From Chloroflexota bacterium (GTDB lineage Bacteria > Chloroflexota > Anaerolineae > UBA4142), in the NCBI GenBank assembly GCA_016215025.1, contig JACRMI010000076.1:62001-126000 (forward strand): a stretch of DNA of 64,000 nucleotides, in the 5' to 3' direction. The translations under genes were made by a program, and so were the position numbers. Of this stretch, positions 16,603-25,478 are shown piece by piece. Positions within the stretch are counted from its first letter, which is position 1. Every line of letters starts with the position of its first letter. The notes under the pieces are model-generated. The model worked only from the letters and a program-made list of their open reading frames with translations. It was not told where the DNA came from and searched no databases.

Positions 16603-19410
16603 ATGCCGATTCATTGTTTTATTATCCGTCCATGCTCGCCAAACGATCCGCGCGCAGCAGGTTTGTTGGTCGATGCACATGCGCTGGGCTTGATGCATCT
16701 CACTCAATTGGAATGCCACGACTTGTATTTTGTCGAAGGCGATCTGAGCGACCAGGACTTGTCGCGACTCGCCGCCGAATTACTTTGCGATCCCATCACC
16801 CAGGTCTGGCGCTTGCGCGATGAATCCGTCCCAGCAAATTTGATCGAGCGTGTCTTGCGTCCCGGTGTTACCGATCCGGTCGCCGAGCAAATCGTGCGCG
16901 GCGCACATGAACTGGGCATTCCGAACGTCGAGCGGGCGGCGACTGGGCAGCGTTTTATTGCGCACGCCACACGAGAACTCGATTCGGCTGATCTACATTA
17001 TCTCGCGCGGGCCTTGCTCGTCAATCCCATCATTCATCATTATGCGCTTGGAACCATTCAAGCCAGCTTTCCGCAGGACGCGCACGCTTCGAACCAGGTT
17101 GAATTCTTGCTGGTCTGTTCGGCGAGCGATGATGCATTGCTGGCGCTGTCGCGGGACCGCCGCGCGGCGCTCGATCTGAACGAGATGCGCGCGATTCAAA
17201 ATTATTTTCGGAGCGTCAAGCGCGAGCCAACCGACGTGGAATTTGAAATGATCGCGCAAACGTGGAGCGAGCATTGTGGACACAAGACGTTCAAAGCAAA
17301 AGTCAGTATACAGTCGTCAGTTGCCAGTAGTCAGTCGGAACCATTCAGCGAAATCGACGGGATACTCAAGACATTCATCCGCGCTGCGACCGAAAAGATT
17401 GCCGCCCCGTGGGTGCGTTCGGCGTTTGTGGACAATGCGGGCATCATCGATTTCGACGACGAGTTTGAAGTGTCGTTCAAGGTCGAAACGCACAATCATC
17501 CGTCTGCCATCGAACCGTTTGGCGGCGCAAACACCGGAACGGGCGGCGTGATCCGCGACGTGTTGGGCGTATCGGCGAAACCGATTGCGGCAACGGATGT
17601 GCTCTGCTTCGGTCCGCAAAATCTTGACTTGGCGAAATTGCCTGAAGGCGTACTGCATCCGCGCCGCATTCGTTCGGGTGTGGTCGCGGGCGTTCAAGAT
17701 TACGGAAACAAAATCGGTATACCCACCGTCAGCGGCGCAATCCTCTACGATGAAGGGTTCACTGCGAATCCGCTCGTCTTTTGCGGTTGCGTCGGCATCG
17801 CGCCAAAGAACAGTCATCCGCGCACGCCGCAAGCCGGCGACTGTGTGATCGTGCTAGGAGGCAAAACGGGGCGAGACGGTTTGCGCGGCGCAACATTTTC
17901 TTCGATGACGATGGATGCGCAAACGGGCGAGGTCGCGGGCGCATCGGTGCAAATCGGCGATCCCATTACCGAAAAAGGTTTGATCGAAGTGATTGTGCGC
18001 GCGCGCGACGCGAAAATTTACAACGCGATCACGGATTGCGGCGCGGGCGGTCTTTCGTCGGCAGTCGGCGAGATGGCGAAGGACGGTGGGGCAGATGTCG
18101 ATCTGGTCAATGTTCGACTCAAGTATCCGGGACTTGCGCCGTGGGAAATCTGGCTTTCGGAAGCGCAAGAGCGCATGGTCGTCGCCGTTCCCGAGTCGTG
18201 CAAAAGCGATTTGCAAAAACTATGCGACATCTTCGACGTAGAGTTGACCGACATTGGCGCATTCACCGACACGGGACACTTGATTGTTCGTTTCAATGAG
18301 CGCATCGTCGTCGATCTGGCGAATGAATTTCTGCACGATGGAATGCCCAGACGACAACTGACGGCTGACTGCCGACCGCCGATTCACGCATCACGCGTCA
18401 CGCATCATGTGCCGGACATTCGCTCCAAGCTTCTTGAACTTTTGTCCCATCCCAACATCGCATCGAAAGCCGATGTCATTCGCATTTACGATCACGAAGT
18501 TCTGGGCGGAACCGTCGTCAAACCGTTGACCGGTGCAATGAATGATGGACCATCCGATGCGTGTGTAATCAAGCCAATCGGAACCAAAGGCACGCGCGGC
18601 ATAGTGCTGTCGTGCGGCATCAACGCCGAGTACGGCAAACTCGATCCGTATCGAATGGCAGTCAGCGTGGTGGACGAAGCGATTCGCAATGCGGTGGCCG
18701 TCGGCGCAGACCCAGACCGCATCGCATTGCTGGACAATTTCTGCTGGGGCGATCCATTGCGACCGGAGACGCTCGGCGGGTTGATCGAGGCGGCGCGTGG
18801 TTGTTACGATGCGGCATTGCATTATCGCGCGCCATTCATCTCTGGAAAAGATTCGCTCAACAACGAGTACCTGGGTTCGGATGGATTGCGCCATGCAATT
18901 CCGCCCACGCTGCTCATTTCGGCGATTAGCATTATCGACGACGTGAATCAAGTGGTGACGATGGACTTGAAGGGTATTGGCGATGTTGTGTACTTGTTGG
19001 GATTGAACAGTGAACAGTCAACAGTCAACAGTGCGGTACCGGAAATGCCCGAACATGCGCCGGAATTGTATCGTGCATTGCATCGTGCGATGCAGAGTGG
19101 TCTCGTGCGCGCGTGCCACGATTTAAGCGAAGGTGGATTGGCGGTCGCCGCAGCAGAGATGTGCATTGGCGGACGATTGGGTATGGAGTTGAACGTGAAC
19201 GATGAGATGCTATTTGTCGAGACGAATGGTTCTTTGCTGGTTGAAGTTCAGCCAGAGAATTGCGCCAAGTTTGAATCGTACTTACAGTATTTGCAATCCC
19301 AGGTCCGACAAATCGGTCAAGTGACAAATGATAATCGTTTAACGATAGGCACATCTCAAATTCCTATCGCGGTCGATGAGCTTGTGGCTGCGTGGAACCG
19401 GAGCGCATAG
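16603..19410 (+). CDS. purL: Phosphoribosylformylglycinamidine synthase, PurS-PurL fused form
   Basis: The protein has 935 residues from ATG 16603, which follows GAGGAAAG; TTG 16588 is less likely. The first 170 residues contain PurS-like segments (VDAHALGLMHLTQLE and RVLRPGVTDPVAEQI). The rest is PurL, with SEHCGHKTFKAKV, ETHNHPSAIEPFGGANTGTGG and SGKDSLNNEYLG. With PurQ it converts FGAR, ATP and glutamine to FGAM. Small-type PurL is about 740 residues and needs a separate PurS; none is found here, which fits the fusion. Three heptamer-repeat arrays lie in frame (near residues 234-245, 585-602 and 802-811). It is the first gene of the purine operon. Confidence 0.93.
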   Translation: MPIHCFIIRPCSPNDPRAAGLLVDAHALGLMHLTQLECHDLYFVEGDLSDQDLSRLAAELLCDPITQVWRLRDESVPANLIERVLRPGVTDPVAEQIVRGAHELGIPNVERAATGQRFIAHATRELDSADLHYLARALLVNPIIHHYALGTIQASFPQDAHASNQVEFLLVCSASDDALLALSRDRRAALDLNEMRAIQNYFRSVKREPTDVEFEMIAQTWSEHCGHKTFKAKVSIQSSVASSQSEPFSEIDGILKTFIRAATEKIAAPWVRSAFVDNAGIIDFDDEFEVSFKVETHNHPSAIEPFGGANTGTGGVIRDVLGVSAKPIAATDVLCFGPQNLDLAKLPEGVLHPRRIRSGVVAGVQDYGNKIGIPTVSGAILYDEGFTANPLVFCGCVGIAPKNSHPRTPQAGDCVIVLGGKTGRDGLRGATFSSMTMDAQTGEVAGASVQIGDPITEKGLIEVIVRARDAKIYNAITDCGAGGLSSAVGEMAKDGGADVDLVNVRLKYPGLAPWEIWLSEAQERMVVAVPESCKSDLQKLCDIFDVELTDIGAFTDTGHLIVRFNERIVVDLANEFLHDGMPRRQLTADCRPPIHASRVTHHVPDIRSKLLELLSHPNIASKADVIRIYDHEVLGGTVVKPLTGAMNDGPSDACVIKPIGTKGTRGIVLSCGINAEYGKLDPYRMAVSVVDEAIRNAVAVGADPDRIALLDNFCWGDPLRPETLGGLIEAARGCYDAALHYRAPFISGKDSLNNEYLGSDGLRHAIPPTLLISAISIIDDVNQVVTMDLKGIGDVVYLLGLNSEQSTVNSAVPEMPEHAPELYRALHRAMQSGLVRACHDLSEGGLAVAAAEMCIGGRLGMELNVNDEMLFVETNGSLLVEVQPENCAKFESYLQYLQSQVRQIGQVTNDNRLTIGTSQIPIAVDELVAAWNRSA
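17302..17336. repeat. Five in-phase heptamers inside purL (array 1)
   Basis: Units follow the pattern GTCAGTN (for example GTCAGTA, GTCAGTT). They encode the low-complexity peptide VSIQSSVASSQS after the conserved HCGHKTF motif. Confidence 0.85.
18353..18408. repeat. Eight in-phase heptamers inside purL (array 2)
   Basis: Units drift from GACGGCT-type to GCATCAC-type while keeping a 7-bp period. They encode the linker RQLTADCRPPIHASRVTHH between the two PurL halves. Confidence 0.85.
19005..19032. repeat. Four in-phase heptamers inside purL (array 3)
   Basis: GAACAGT twice and CAACAGT twice. They encode LNSEQSTVNS. Confidence 0.88.
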
Positions 19411-20187
19411 ATGAAACCACGAGTCTTGATTCTTCACGCCGATGGTACGAATCGCGATCTAGAAGCGGCGCAAGCGTTTGAACTGGCTGGCGCAACATCG
19501 GAGATCGTTCATCTCAATCAACTGCGCGCGCGCGAAAAACAATGGAGCGCTTATCAGCTTCTGGCGATTCCCGGCGGTTTCTCCTACGCCGATACGCTGG
19601 GCGCAGGCAAACTACTTGCACTCGACCTCCAAGTTTATTTTGCTAATGAGACCCGCGAGTTCATCGAAACGGGGAAACCGGTGATTGGAATTTGCAATGG
19701 ATTCCAAGCTCTCATCAAATCGGGACTAGTTCCAATCTCCAACTTCCAACATCCAACTTCTACACTCACCTTCAATGCCGCCGGTCACTTTGAATGTCGC
19801 TGGGTCATGCTTGCACCTCAGTCGCAGAAATGTGTGTGGACGCGCGGACTCGTCGAACCGATCGAGTGTCCCGTCGCGCATGGCGAAGGCAATTTTGTTG
19901 TGCGCGATACGGCGACGCTGGACACGTTGCGCGCAAACGATCAAATCGCGCTGATGTATTCGCGCGGCGATGGAACGCCCGCAAATGGCGAGTATCCGTT
20001 CAATCCCAACGGTTCAGTCGCCGACATCGCGGGCGTCTGCAATCCGCAAGGCAATGTCCTGGGTCTAATGCCGCATCCCGAAGACCATATCTATTTCTAT
20101 CAACATCCCCAATGGACGCGGGGAAAACAGCGCGGCTTGGGATTGCCGCTATTCGAAAACGGCGTGCGCTATGCGGCGCAACGGTGA
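19411..20187 (+). CDS. purQ: Phosphoribosylformylglycinamidine synthase glutaminase subunit
   Basis: The 258-residue class I glutamine amidotransferase has IPGGFSYADTLGAGKLLALD, the nucleophile cysteine in GICNGFQALIKSG and the His-Glu pair in GLMPHPEDHIYF. It supplies ammonia to PurL for FGAM synthesis. The ATG follows the purL stop with no gap, so translation is coupled. After residue 107 a heptamer array encodes VPISNFQHPTSTLTF, placing a repeat in frame near the GICNGFQ loop. It is slightly longer than the usual 225-230 residues, consistent with that insertion and a C-terminal extension. Confidence 0.95.
   Translation: MKPRVLILHADGTNRDLEAAQAFELAGATSEIVHLNQLRAREKQWSAYQLLAIPGGFSYADTLGAGKLLALDLQVYFANETREFIETGKPVIGICNGFQALIKSGLVPISNFQHPTSTLTFNAAGHFECRWVMLAPQSQKCVWTRGLVEPIECPVAHGEGNFVVRDTATLDTLRANDQIALMYSRGDGTPANGEYPFNPNGSVADIAGVCNPQGNVLGLMPHPEDHIYFYQHPQWTRGKQRGLGLPLFENGVRYAAQR
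19732..19766. repeat. Five in-phase heptamers inside purQ
   Basis: Units of the type CCAACTT (CCAATCT, CCAACTT, CCAACAT). They encode PISNFQHPTSTL. Confidence 0.85.
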
Positions 20188-20193
20188 GTGGTG

Positions 20194-20877
20194 ATGAAAT
20201 ACAAATGGTTACTCTTTGACGCCGACGGCACGCTGTTCGATTACGAAAAGGCGGAGCAATCGGCGGTGCAGCAGACGTTTGAATATTTTCGCCTCCATTA
20301 CGAGCCAGCATATCGAGAAATCTATCAACGCATCAATCACCGACTCTGGCTGGAATTTGAAAAGGGCTTGATTACGTCCGAGTCGCTGCGCGTCAAACGA
20401 TTCGATTTGCTGTTTGCGGAGATTGGCGCATCGTTCGATTCGAAAACATTTGGCGATCGATATCTAGTTCATCTGGCGAACGCCTCCGAGTTGATGGACG
20501 GCGCGTACGAGGTCGTGCAAGCTCTACGCCCGCATTATAAACTGGGATTGATTACAAACGGTTTGAAAGATGTTCAGCGTCCACGCTTGCAGCAATCGGC
20601 GTTGAACGATGCTTTCGCGGCGTTTATTATTTCGGAAGAAGTCGGCGCGGCGAAACCAGCCCCTGCTATCTTTGAATTTGCCTTTCGCCAAATGGGAAAT
20701 CCATCACGCGACCAAGTGTTGCTGATCGGTGACAGCCTGACTTCGGATATCAAAGGCGGCAACAATTACGGCGTCGATACGTGTTGGTTCAATCCCTCGC
20801 ACGCGCCGCGCACTATCGACGTAACGATCATATACGAAATCGATCATCTCACCGATTTGATAAAACTGTTGCAGTAG
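20194..20877 (+). CDS. HAD-superfamily nucleotidase (YjjG-like)
   Basis: The protein has about 227 residues. It starts LLFDADGTLFDYEKAE (motif I DxDGT), has VVQALRPHYKLGLITNG (motif II), GAAKPAPAIFEFAF (motif III Lys) and LLIGDSLTSDIKGG (motif IV). This is the YjjG type, which dephosphorylates non-canonical pyrimidine and other nucleoside monophosphates. ATG 20194 is six bases after the purQ stop; GTG 20188 is an alternative. Its place between purQ and purC suggests nucleotide housekeeping during purine synthesis, which is inference. Confidence 0.85.
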   Translation: MKYKWLLFDADGTLFDYEKAEQSAVQQTFEYFRLHYEPAYREIYQRINHRLWLEFEKGLITSESLRVKRFDLLFAEIGASFDSKTFGDRYLVHLANASELMDGAYEVVQALRPHYKLGLITNGLKDVQRPRLQQSALNDAFAAFIISEEVGAAKPAPAIFEFAFRQMGNPSRDQVLLIGDSLTSDIKGGNNYGVDTCWFNPSHAPRTIDVTIIYEIDHLTDLIKLLQ

Positions 20878-20894
20878 AGTTTTTCGGAGGAAAT

Positions 20895-21869
20895 GTGATT
20901 AGCGAAAACGAAATTCGTAAACTCTTGCCGCAAGCATTCGGCGAATCGAATTTGGCACTCGCGGGCAAATTCGCGGGCAAGGTGCGCGATGGTTATCCAC
21001 TCGAAAACCGTCAACGGTTGCTCGTGACGACGGATCGATTGTCGGCGTTCGATCGCATCCTTGCATGCGTGCCGTTCAAGGGCCAAGTGCTCAATCAACT
21101 CGCGGCATGGTGGTTCGAGCAAACTCAATCTGTGATTTCCAATCATCTAATCTCTGTTCCCGACCCCAACGCCAGTGTGATGGTAGCTGCCCAGCCATTT
21201 CCCATCGAAGTGATCGTGCGCGGCTACATTACGGGCGTGACGACGACGGCGCTATGGTATCGCTACTCACTCGGCGAGCGCGAGATTTACGGCTATCGTT
21301 TTCCTGATGGTTTGCAAAAAAATCAAGGGTTGCCCGAACCCATCATCACGCCGACGACGAAAGGCATGGACGGTGCGCACGATGAGCGCTTGACGTGTGC
21401 ACAAGTCGTTGAAAATGGATTTCTCGATGCGCAGACCTGGGACCAAGTGCAAGCGGCTGCGCTGGCGATTTTCAAACGCGGGCAAGCCATCGCGCAACGC
21501 GCCGGATTGATTCTGGTCGATACCAAGTACGAATTCGGACGCGACGCCGACGGACGCGTATTGTTGATCGACGAAGTCCACACGCCCGATTCGTCGCGCT
21601 TTTGGAAAGCGGATACGTACGCCGATAAATTTGCGCGCGGCGACGAGCCAGAGAATTTCGACAAAGAATTCGTGCGGCTTGCCTACGCCGAAAAAAAATA
21701 TCGTGGGGATGGCACGCCGCCGGCGATGCCGGACGATTTGTGGATCGCCGCGAGCCAACGCTACATCCAAATTTCTGAAATGCTCACCGGCCAAGTGTTC
21801 GTCCCCGGCGCATATCCGGTCGAACCTAGGTTAATCGAGAATTTGCAAAAGGCGAAAGTTATTCTCTGA
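20895..21869 (+). CDS. purC: Phosphoribosylaminoimidazole-succinocarboxamide synthase
   Basis: The protein has 324 residues from GTG 20895, which follows GGAGG by four bases. Motifs include GKVRDGYPLENRQRLLVTTD, DRLSAFDRILACVPFKG, EVIVRGYITG and IIDEVHTPDSSRFW-type DEVHTPDSSRFW. It joins CAIR and aspartate to give SAICAR. This is the longer eukaryote/yeast-like PurC type (about 300 residues) rather than the 240-residue Bacillus type. It follows the HAD gene by 17 bp inside the purine operon. Confidence 0.95.
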   Translation: MISENEIRKLLPQAFGESNLALAGKFAGKVRDGYPLENRQRLLVTTDRLSAFDRILACVPFKGQVLNQLAAWWFEQTQSVISNHLISVPDPNASVMVAAQPFPIEVIVRGYITGVTTTALWYRYSLGEREIYGYRFPDGLQKNQGLPEPIITPTTKGMDGAHDERLTCAQVVENGFLDAQTWDQVQAAALAIFKRGQAIAQRAGLILVDTKYEFGRDADGRVLLIDEVHTPDSSRFWKADTYADKFARGDEPENFDKEFVRLAYAEKKYRGDGTPPAMPDDLWIAASQRYIQISEMLTGQVFVPGAYPVEPRLIENLQKAKVIL

Positions 21870-21870
21870 T

Positions 21871-22776
21871 ATGGGACACGAGGTTGAACAAGAATTCGAA
21901 TTTGAGACAGTTCTTGTTGATGAACAGGGAATAATCGTTGACCGGCAAACACACCGCGCACGGCAATTGGTCGAACCTCTGCCACACGGCATCACGCTTG
22001 AACTGATCGCAATTCCTCAAGGCAGCTTTATGATGGGGTCACGTCCTCACTCCGGAAATGCCGACGAGGAGCCTTGGCATCACGTTGGCGTTCCTGCGTT
22101 TCTGATGGGCAAGCACTTGGTTACTCAGGAACAATGGAAAGCGATTATGAATTGGACGCCGCCGTATCGCACCCAGGGAGCCAAACGACCGGTAGATCGA
22201 GTGTCCTGGTATGATGCCTTGGAATTTTGCGAACAATTGGCGATAAAGACCGGGCACGCGTATCGTCTGCCAAGCGAAGCAGAATGGGAATACGTTTGTC
22301 GCGCGGAGACTTGCACACCTTTCTATTTTGGCAAGACCATCACCACCGATTTAGCCAACTATGTTGGAGAGCACACTTTTCTTTTAGAACCCAAAGGCAT
22401 TTATCGGCATGAAACGACAGAGGTCGGCGCGTTTCCTCCGAATGCTTTTGGTGTTTACGATATGCACGGTAATGTGTGGGAATGGTGCGCCGACACTTGG
22501 CACGACGATTACGTGGGTGCTCCTCAAGATGCAAGCGTTTGGGAGAGCGGAACGGATTTTGATCATGTCTTGCGCGGCGGATGTTGGCACGACCCGCCCA
22601 ATTTGTGCCGCAGTGCTGCACGGCTGAAACAACCACCTGATCAAGGCGAAGATTTTTTCGGTTTTCGTGTGGCGTTAACATCACTTGAGACCAATCATGG
22701 TCACGCACGTCCAAGATCACGAACGAATACGAGAACAAGAATCACACGTCAATTTCGAAGATGGTTTCAGCGCTAG
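21871..22776 (+). CDS. Formylglycine-generating-enzyme-like (SUMF1-type) protein
   Basis: The 301-residue protein holds an FGE-sulfatase/SUMF1 fold (about 50-270) with AIPQGSFMMGS, RPVDRVSWYDALEFCEQL, YRLPSEAEWEYVCRA, GNVWEWCADTW and a C-terminal RGGCWHDPPNLCRSAARL. True formylglycine-generating enzymes carry a particular cysteine pair near the end; here cysteines stand in similar places but the spacing differs, so the activity is open. EgtB-like or signalling members share the fold. The last 30 residues are arginine-rich and low complexity, possibly repeat-derived. It lies 1 bp after purC and before purE, and I see no link to purines. Confidence 0.85.
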   Translation: MGHEVEQEFEFETVLVDEQGIIVDRQTHRARQLVEPLPHGITLELIAIPQGSFMMGSRPHSGNADEEPWHHVGVPAFLMGKHLVTQEQWKAIMNWTPPYRTQGAKRPVDRVSWYDALEFCEQLAIKTGHAYRLPSEAEWEYVCRAETCTPFYFGKTITTDLANYVGEHTFLLEPKGIYRHETTEVGAFPPNAFGVYDMHGNVWEWCADTWHDDYVGAPQDASVWESGTDFDHVLRGGCWHDPPNLCRSAARLKQPPDQGEDFFGFRVALTSLETNHGHARPRSRTNTRTRITRQFRRWFQR

Positions 22777-22792
22777 AAAGTGAGAATGTTCA

Positions 22793-23281
22793 ATGACTCT
22801 GCCTCTTGTCGTTATCCTCATGGGTTCTCAATCCGATCAAGCACATTGCCAAAAGATCGCCGATGCAGCCAAAGCATTCGGCGTCGATGTGAAAATGCGT
22901 GTCGGCTCAGCGCACAAAACGCCCGAGCATGTGCTGGCGATGCTGCGCGAGTACGAAGTGGATGCTCGTCCCAAAGTTTACATCACCGTCGCCGGGCGCA
23001 GCAATGCGCTGTCCGGCTTTGTCGATGGCGCGGTGAGCGCGCCCGTTATCGCGTGCCCGCCCGCGAGTGATGCCTTTGGCGGGGCTGATGTTTATTCGTC
23101 GCTCCGAATGCCCTCCGCGATTGCGCCCGCCGTCGTACTCGATCCAGCGAATGCGGCATTGCTCGCCGCAAAGATTCTGGGCTTGGTCGATGCGAACGTT
23201 CGCGGGAAGGTTTGCGCGTTTCAAAAAGAACAAGCAAGCAAAATTCTCGACGATGACCAAAAACTGGAAATTGGAGGTTAG
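22793..23281 (+). CDS. purE: Class II N5-independent AIR carboxylase
   Basis: The 162-residue protein has ILMGSQSDQAHCQKIA, RVGSAHKTPEHVLAML, VYITVAGRSNALSGFV and CPPASDAFGGADVYSSLRMP. SAHK in place of SAHR and the VAGRSN/WSSLRLP-like region match class II PurE, known from Treponema and animals, which carboxylates AIR directly with CO2. Class I enzymes need PurK, and no purK is present in this operon. The last residues (LDDDQKLEIGG) are encoded by a heptamer array that continues into purF. Confidence 0.9.
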   Translation: MTLPLVVILMGSQSDQAHCQKIADAAKAFGVDVKMRVGSAHKTPEHVLAMLREYEVDARPKVYITVAGRSNALSGFVDGAVSAPVIACPPASDAFGGADVYSSLRMPSAIAPAVVLDPANAALLAAKILGLVDANVRGKVCAFQKEQASKILDDDQKLEIGG

Positions 23282-23353
23282 AAATTGGACATTGGAAATT
23301 TGAAATCAAATGGCTCTTCTAACTTCCAACCTCTAACTTCCAACCTCCAGTTT
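23261..23353. repeat. Thirteen in-phase heptamers spanning the purE end and purF start
   Basis: Units of the type ATTGGAA on the left change to CCAACCT/CTAACTT on the right, so the array is also an inverted repeat (AAACTGG at 23261, CCAGTTT at 23347). It contains the purE stop, the purF GGAGG ribosome site and the purF TTG start, and it encodes the purF N-terminal extension. A hairpin over these signals could limit purF translation. Confidence 0.85.
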
Positions 23354-24757
23354 GAAGACAAACCCCACGAAGAATGCGGCGTCATTGGAATCTTTGCGCC
23401 AAACGAAGATGTCGCGCGCATGGCGTTTTTTGGTCTTCACGCCTTGCAGCATCGTGGACAAGAAGCGGCGGGCATCGCCGTTTCCGATGGCACATCGGCG
23501 CACGTCCACAAGGGCATCGGTTTGGTGAGCCAGGTCTTTACGCCGCAAAACCTCGCGCCGCTCAAAGGACATTATGCCATCGGTCACACACGTTATTCCA
23601 CGACTGGCTCATCGGCGATTCGCAACGCGCAGCCATTTCTGATCGAGACCCAACATGGTCCGCTCGCCGTTGCACACAATGGCAACTTGGTCAACGCCGC
23701 TGAGTTGCGCCGTCAAGTGCTGCAACGGGGCGTCGGCTTGGCGTCTTCATCGGACAGCGAAGTGATTACGATGATGCTCGCCGGTTCGCCGGGCGATTCC
23801 TGGGAAGACCGCATTCAGAATGTGATGCCACAATGGCGCGGCGCGTACTCGTTGGTGATTCTGACGCGCGATAACGTTTTCGTCGTGCGCGATCCCTGGG
23901 CATTTCGTCCACTAAGCGTTGGCCGATTGCCGAGTGGCGGTTACGCAGCCGCTTCAGAATCGGGCGCGTTGCGCACGCTCGGCTGCCAGGTCATTCGCGA
24001 AGTCAAACCGGGCGAGATTGTAAAGTTGAGCAACACAACTTTGCATTTTCGACAAGGCGTGCCGTCAGCGCCCCAGCTTGCGCGTTGTGTGTTTGAGCAT
24101 ATTTATTTTTCGCGTCCCGATAGTTTCTGGGATGGGTTGACCGTTCATCACGTGCGGCAGCGCCTGGGCGAAGAACTCGCGCGCGAGGCAACGGTCGATG
24201 CGGACGTTGTCATCCCGGTTCCCGATTCGTCGGTGCCGGCGGCGATTGGCTATGCGCGCGCATCGAAAATTCCGTACAATGACGGCTTTATCAAGAATCG
24301 ATACATCGGTCGCACGTTCATCGAGCCGACCGATTCGCTGCGCAAACAAGGCGTTGCATTGAAGTTCAACGCGCTCGAAGAGAACGTACGCGGCTTGCGG
24401 GTCGTCATGATCGACGACAGCATTGTGCGCGGCAACACTGCGGGACCGTTAATCAAATTGATGCGCGAAGCGGGCGCGCGCGAAGTTCACATGCGCATCA
24501 CGTGTCCACCGATTATGCATCCCTGTTTCATGGGTCTGGACATGGCGACGTACGACGAACTCATCTCGCATCGCATGACGGTCGAGCAAACGCGCGATTA
24601 CATCGATTGCGACACGCTGCAATTTCTTTCGCTCGATGGGATGATGCGCGCCGTGCAGCGCAAGGGCGGTTATTGCGATGCATGCTTCACGGGCAATTAT
24701 CCCATCGAAATCCATTCCGATAATACCAAGACGGGTTTTGAAAAGGCGATTACGTGA
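23285..24757 (+). CDS. purF: Amidophosphoribosyltransferase
   Basis: The protein has 490 residues from TTG 23285, eight bases after GGAGG. PurF makes phosphoribosylamine from PRPP and glutamine. The N-terminal nucleophile cysteine is in EECGVIGIF (Cys32), so about 31 residues form a propeptide, compared with 11 in Bacillus; 23 of them come from the heptamer array. The PRPP loop is VVMIDDSIVRGNT. Late cysteines (YCDACF and CPPIMHPCFMG) agree with the Bacillus-type 4Fe-4S enzyme. It overlaps the next HAD gene by 4 bp (GTGA). Confidence 0.95.
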   Translation: MDIGNLKSNGSSNFQPLTSNLQFEDKPHEECGVIGIFAPNEDVARMAFFGLHALQHRGQEAAGIAVSDGTSAHVHKGIGLVSQVFTPQNLAPLKGHYAIGHTRYSTTGSSAIRNAQPFLIETQHGPLAVAHNGNLVNAAELRRQVLQRGVGLASSSDSEVITMMLAGSPGDSWEDRIQNVMPQWRGAYSLVILTRDNVFVVRDPWAFRPLSVGRLPSGGYAAASESGALRTLGCQVIREVKPGEIVKLSNTTLHFRQGVPSAPQLARCVFEHIYFSRPDSFWDGLTVHHVRQRLGEELAREATVDADVVIPVPDSSVPAAIGYARASKIPYNDGFIKNRYIGRTFIEPTDSLRKQGVALKFNALEENVRGLRVVMIDDSIVRGNTAGPLIKLMREAGAREVHMRITCPPIMHPCFMGLDMATYDELISHRMTVEQTRDYIDCDTLQFLSLDGMMRAVQRKGGYCDACFTGNYPIEIHSDNTKTGFEKAIT

Positions 24758-25461
24758 TTCCAAAAGCAATCTTCTTCGATTTAGACGATACCATCATCGC
24801 CTTTGAAGCTGTCTCGGATGCGGCTTGGCTGCAAGTGTGTCAAGAGTTCGCTCAACAGACCAATCGATTCACCGCGATTGAATTGTTGGAGAGCATCAAT
24901 ACAACACGTGCATGGTACTGGAGCGACCCCGAACGGCATCGTATCGGCAGAATGAATTTGGCTGGAGCTAGGCTTGCGCTCGTCAAAATGGCGCTGGAAA
25001 AGCTAGGTTGCAACGACGATTCGTATGCCACCGAAATCGCGGAAAAATATTCCACAGTGCGAACCGAAATGATTGACTTTATCCCTGGAGCAAAGGCGAC
25101 ACTTGAAAGATTGTCGGCTGCGAACATTCGATTGGCCCTGGTCACGAACGGAACGGTGCGTGAGCAGAACGCCAAGTTAAAGCGTTTCGATTTGGCAAAA
25201 TTCTTTCAGGTGATCTTGATCGAAGAGCAACTCGGTTTTGGCAAGCCAGACGAGCGCGTTTTTAAATTGGGCTTGGACAAGATGCAGTTGAATGCGAATC
25301 AAGCTTGGATGGTCGGCGACAACTTGGAATGGGATGTGGCGGGCGCTCAACGCGTCGGCATCTATTCGATTTGGAACGATTACAAAGGAAAAGGATTGCC
25401 AGTTAATTCATCGGTCAAGCCGGATCGAATTGTGAATAGTATTTCAGAAATTGTATTGTAA
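24754..25461 (+). CDS. HAD-family phosphatase
   Basis: The 235-residue protein begins with GTG overlapping the purF stop. It has AIFFDLDDTIIAFEA (motif I), LALVTNGTVREQNAKL (motif II), GFGKPDERVFKLGL (motif III) and AWMVGDNLEWDVAGAQ (motif IV). Such enzymes (subfamily IA) dephosphorylate small phosphometabolites or nucleotides. It is the second HAD gene in the purine operon and is only distantly like the first. The substrate is unknown. Confidence 0.82.
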   Translation: MIPKAIFFDLDDTIIAFEAVSDAAWLQVCQEFAQQTNRFTAIELLESINTTRAWYWSDPERHRIGRMNLAGARLALVKMALEKLGCNDDSYATEIAEKYSTVRTEMIDFIPGAKATLERLSAANIRLALVTNGTVREQNAKLKRFDLAKFFQVILIEEQLGFGKPDERVFKLGLDKMQLNANQAWMVGDNLEWDVAGAQRVGIYSIWNDYKGKGLPVNSSVKPDRIVNSISEIVL

Positions 25462-25478
25462 CGGTCGAAGGAGTCGTT

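Noticed and set aside
17302..23353. Heptamer arrays as CRISPR repeats
   Set aside because: Units are 7 bp, adjoining and degenerate, without spacers, and they lie in coding frames; there are no cas genes.
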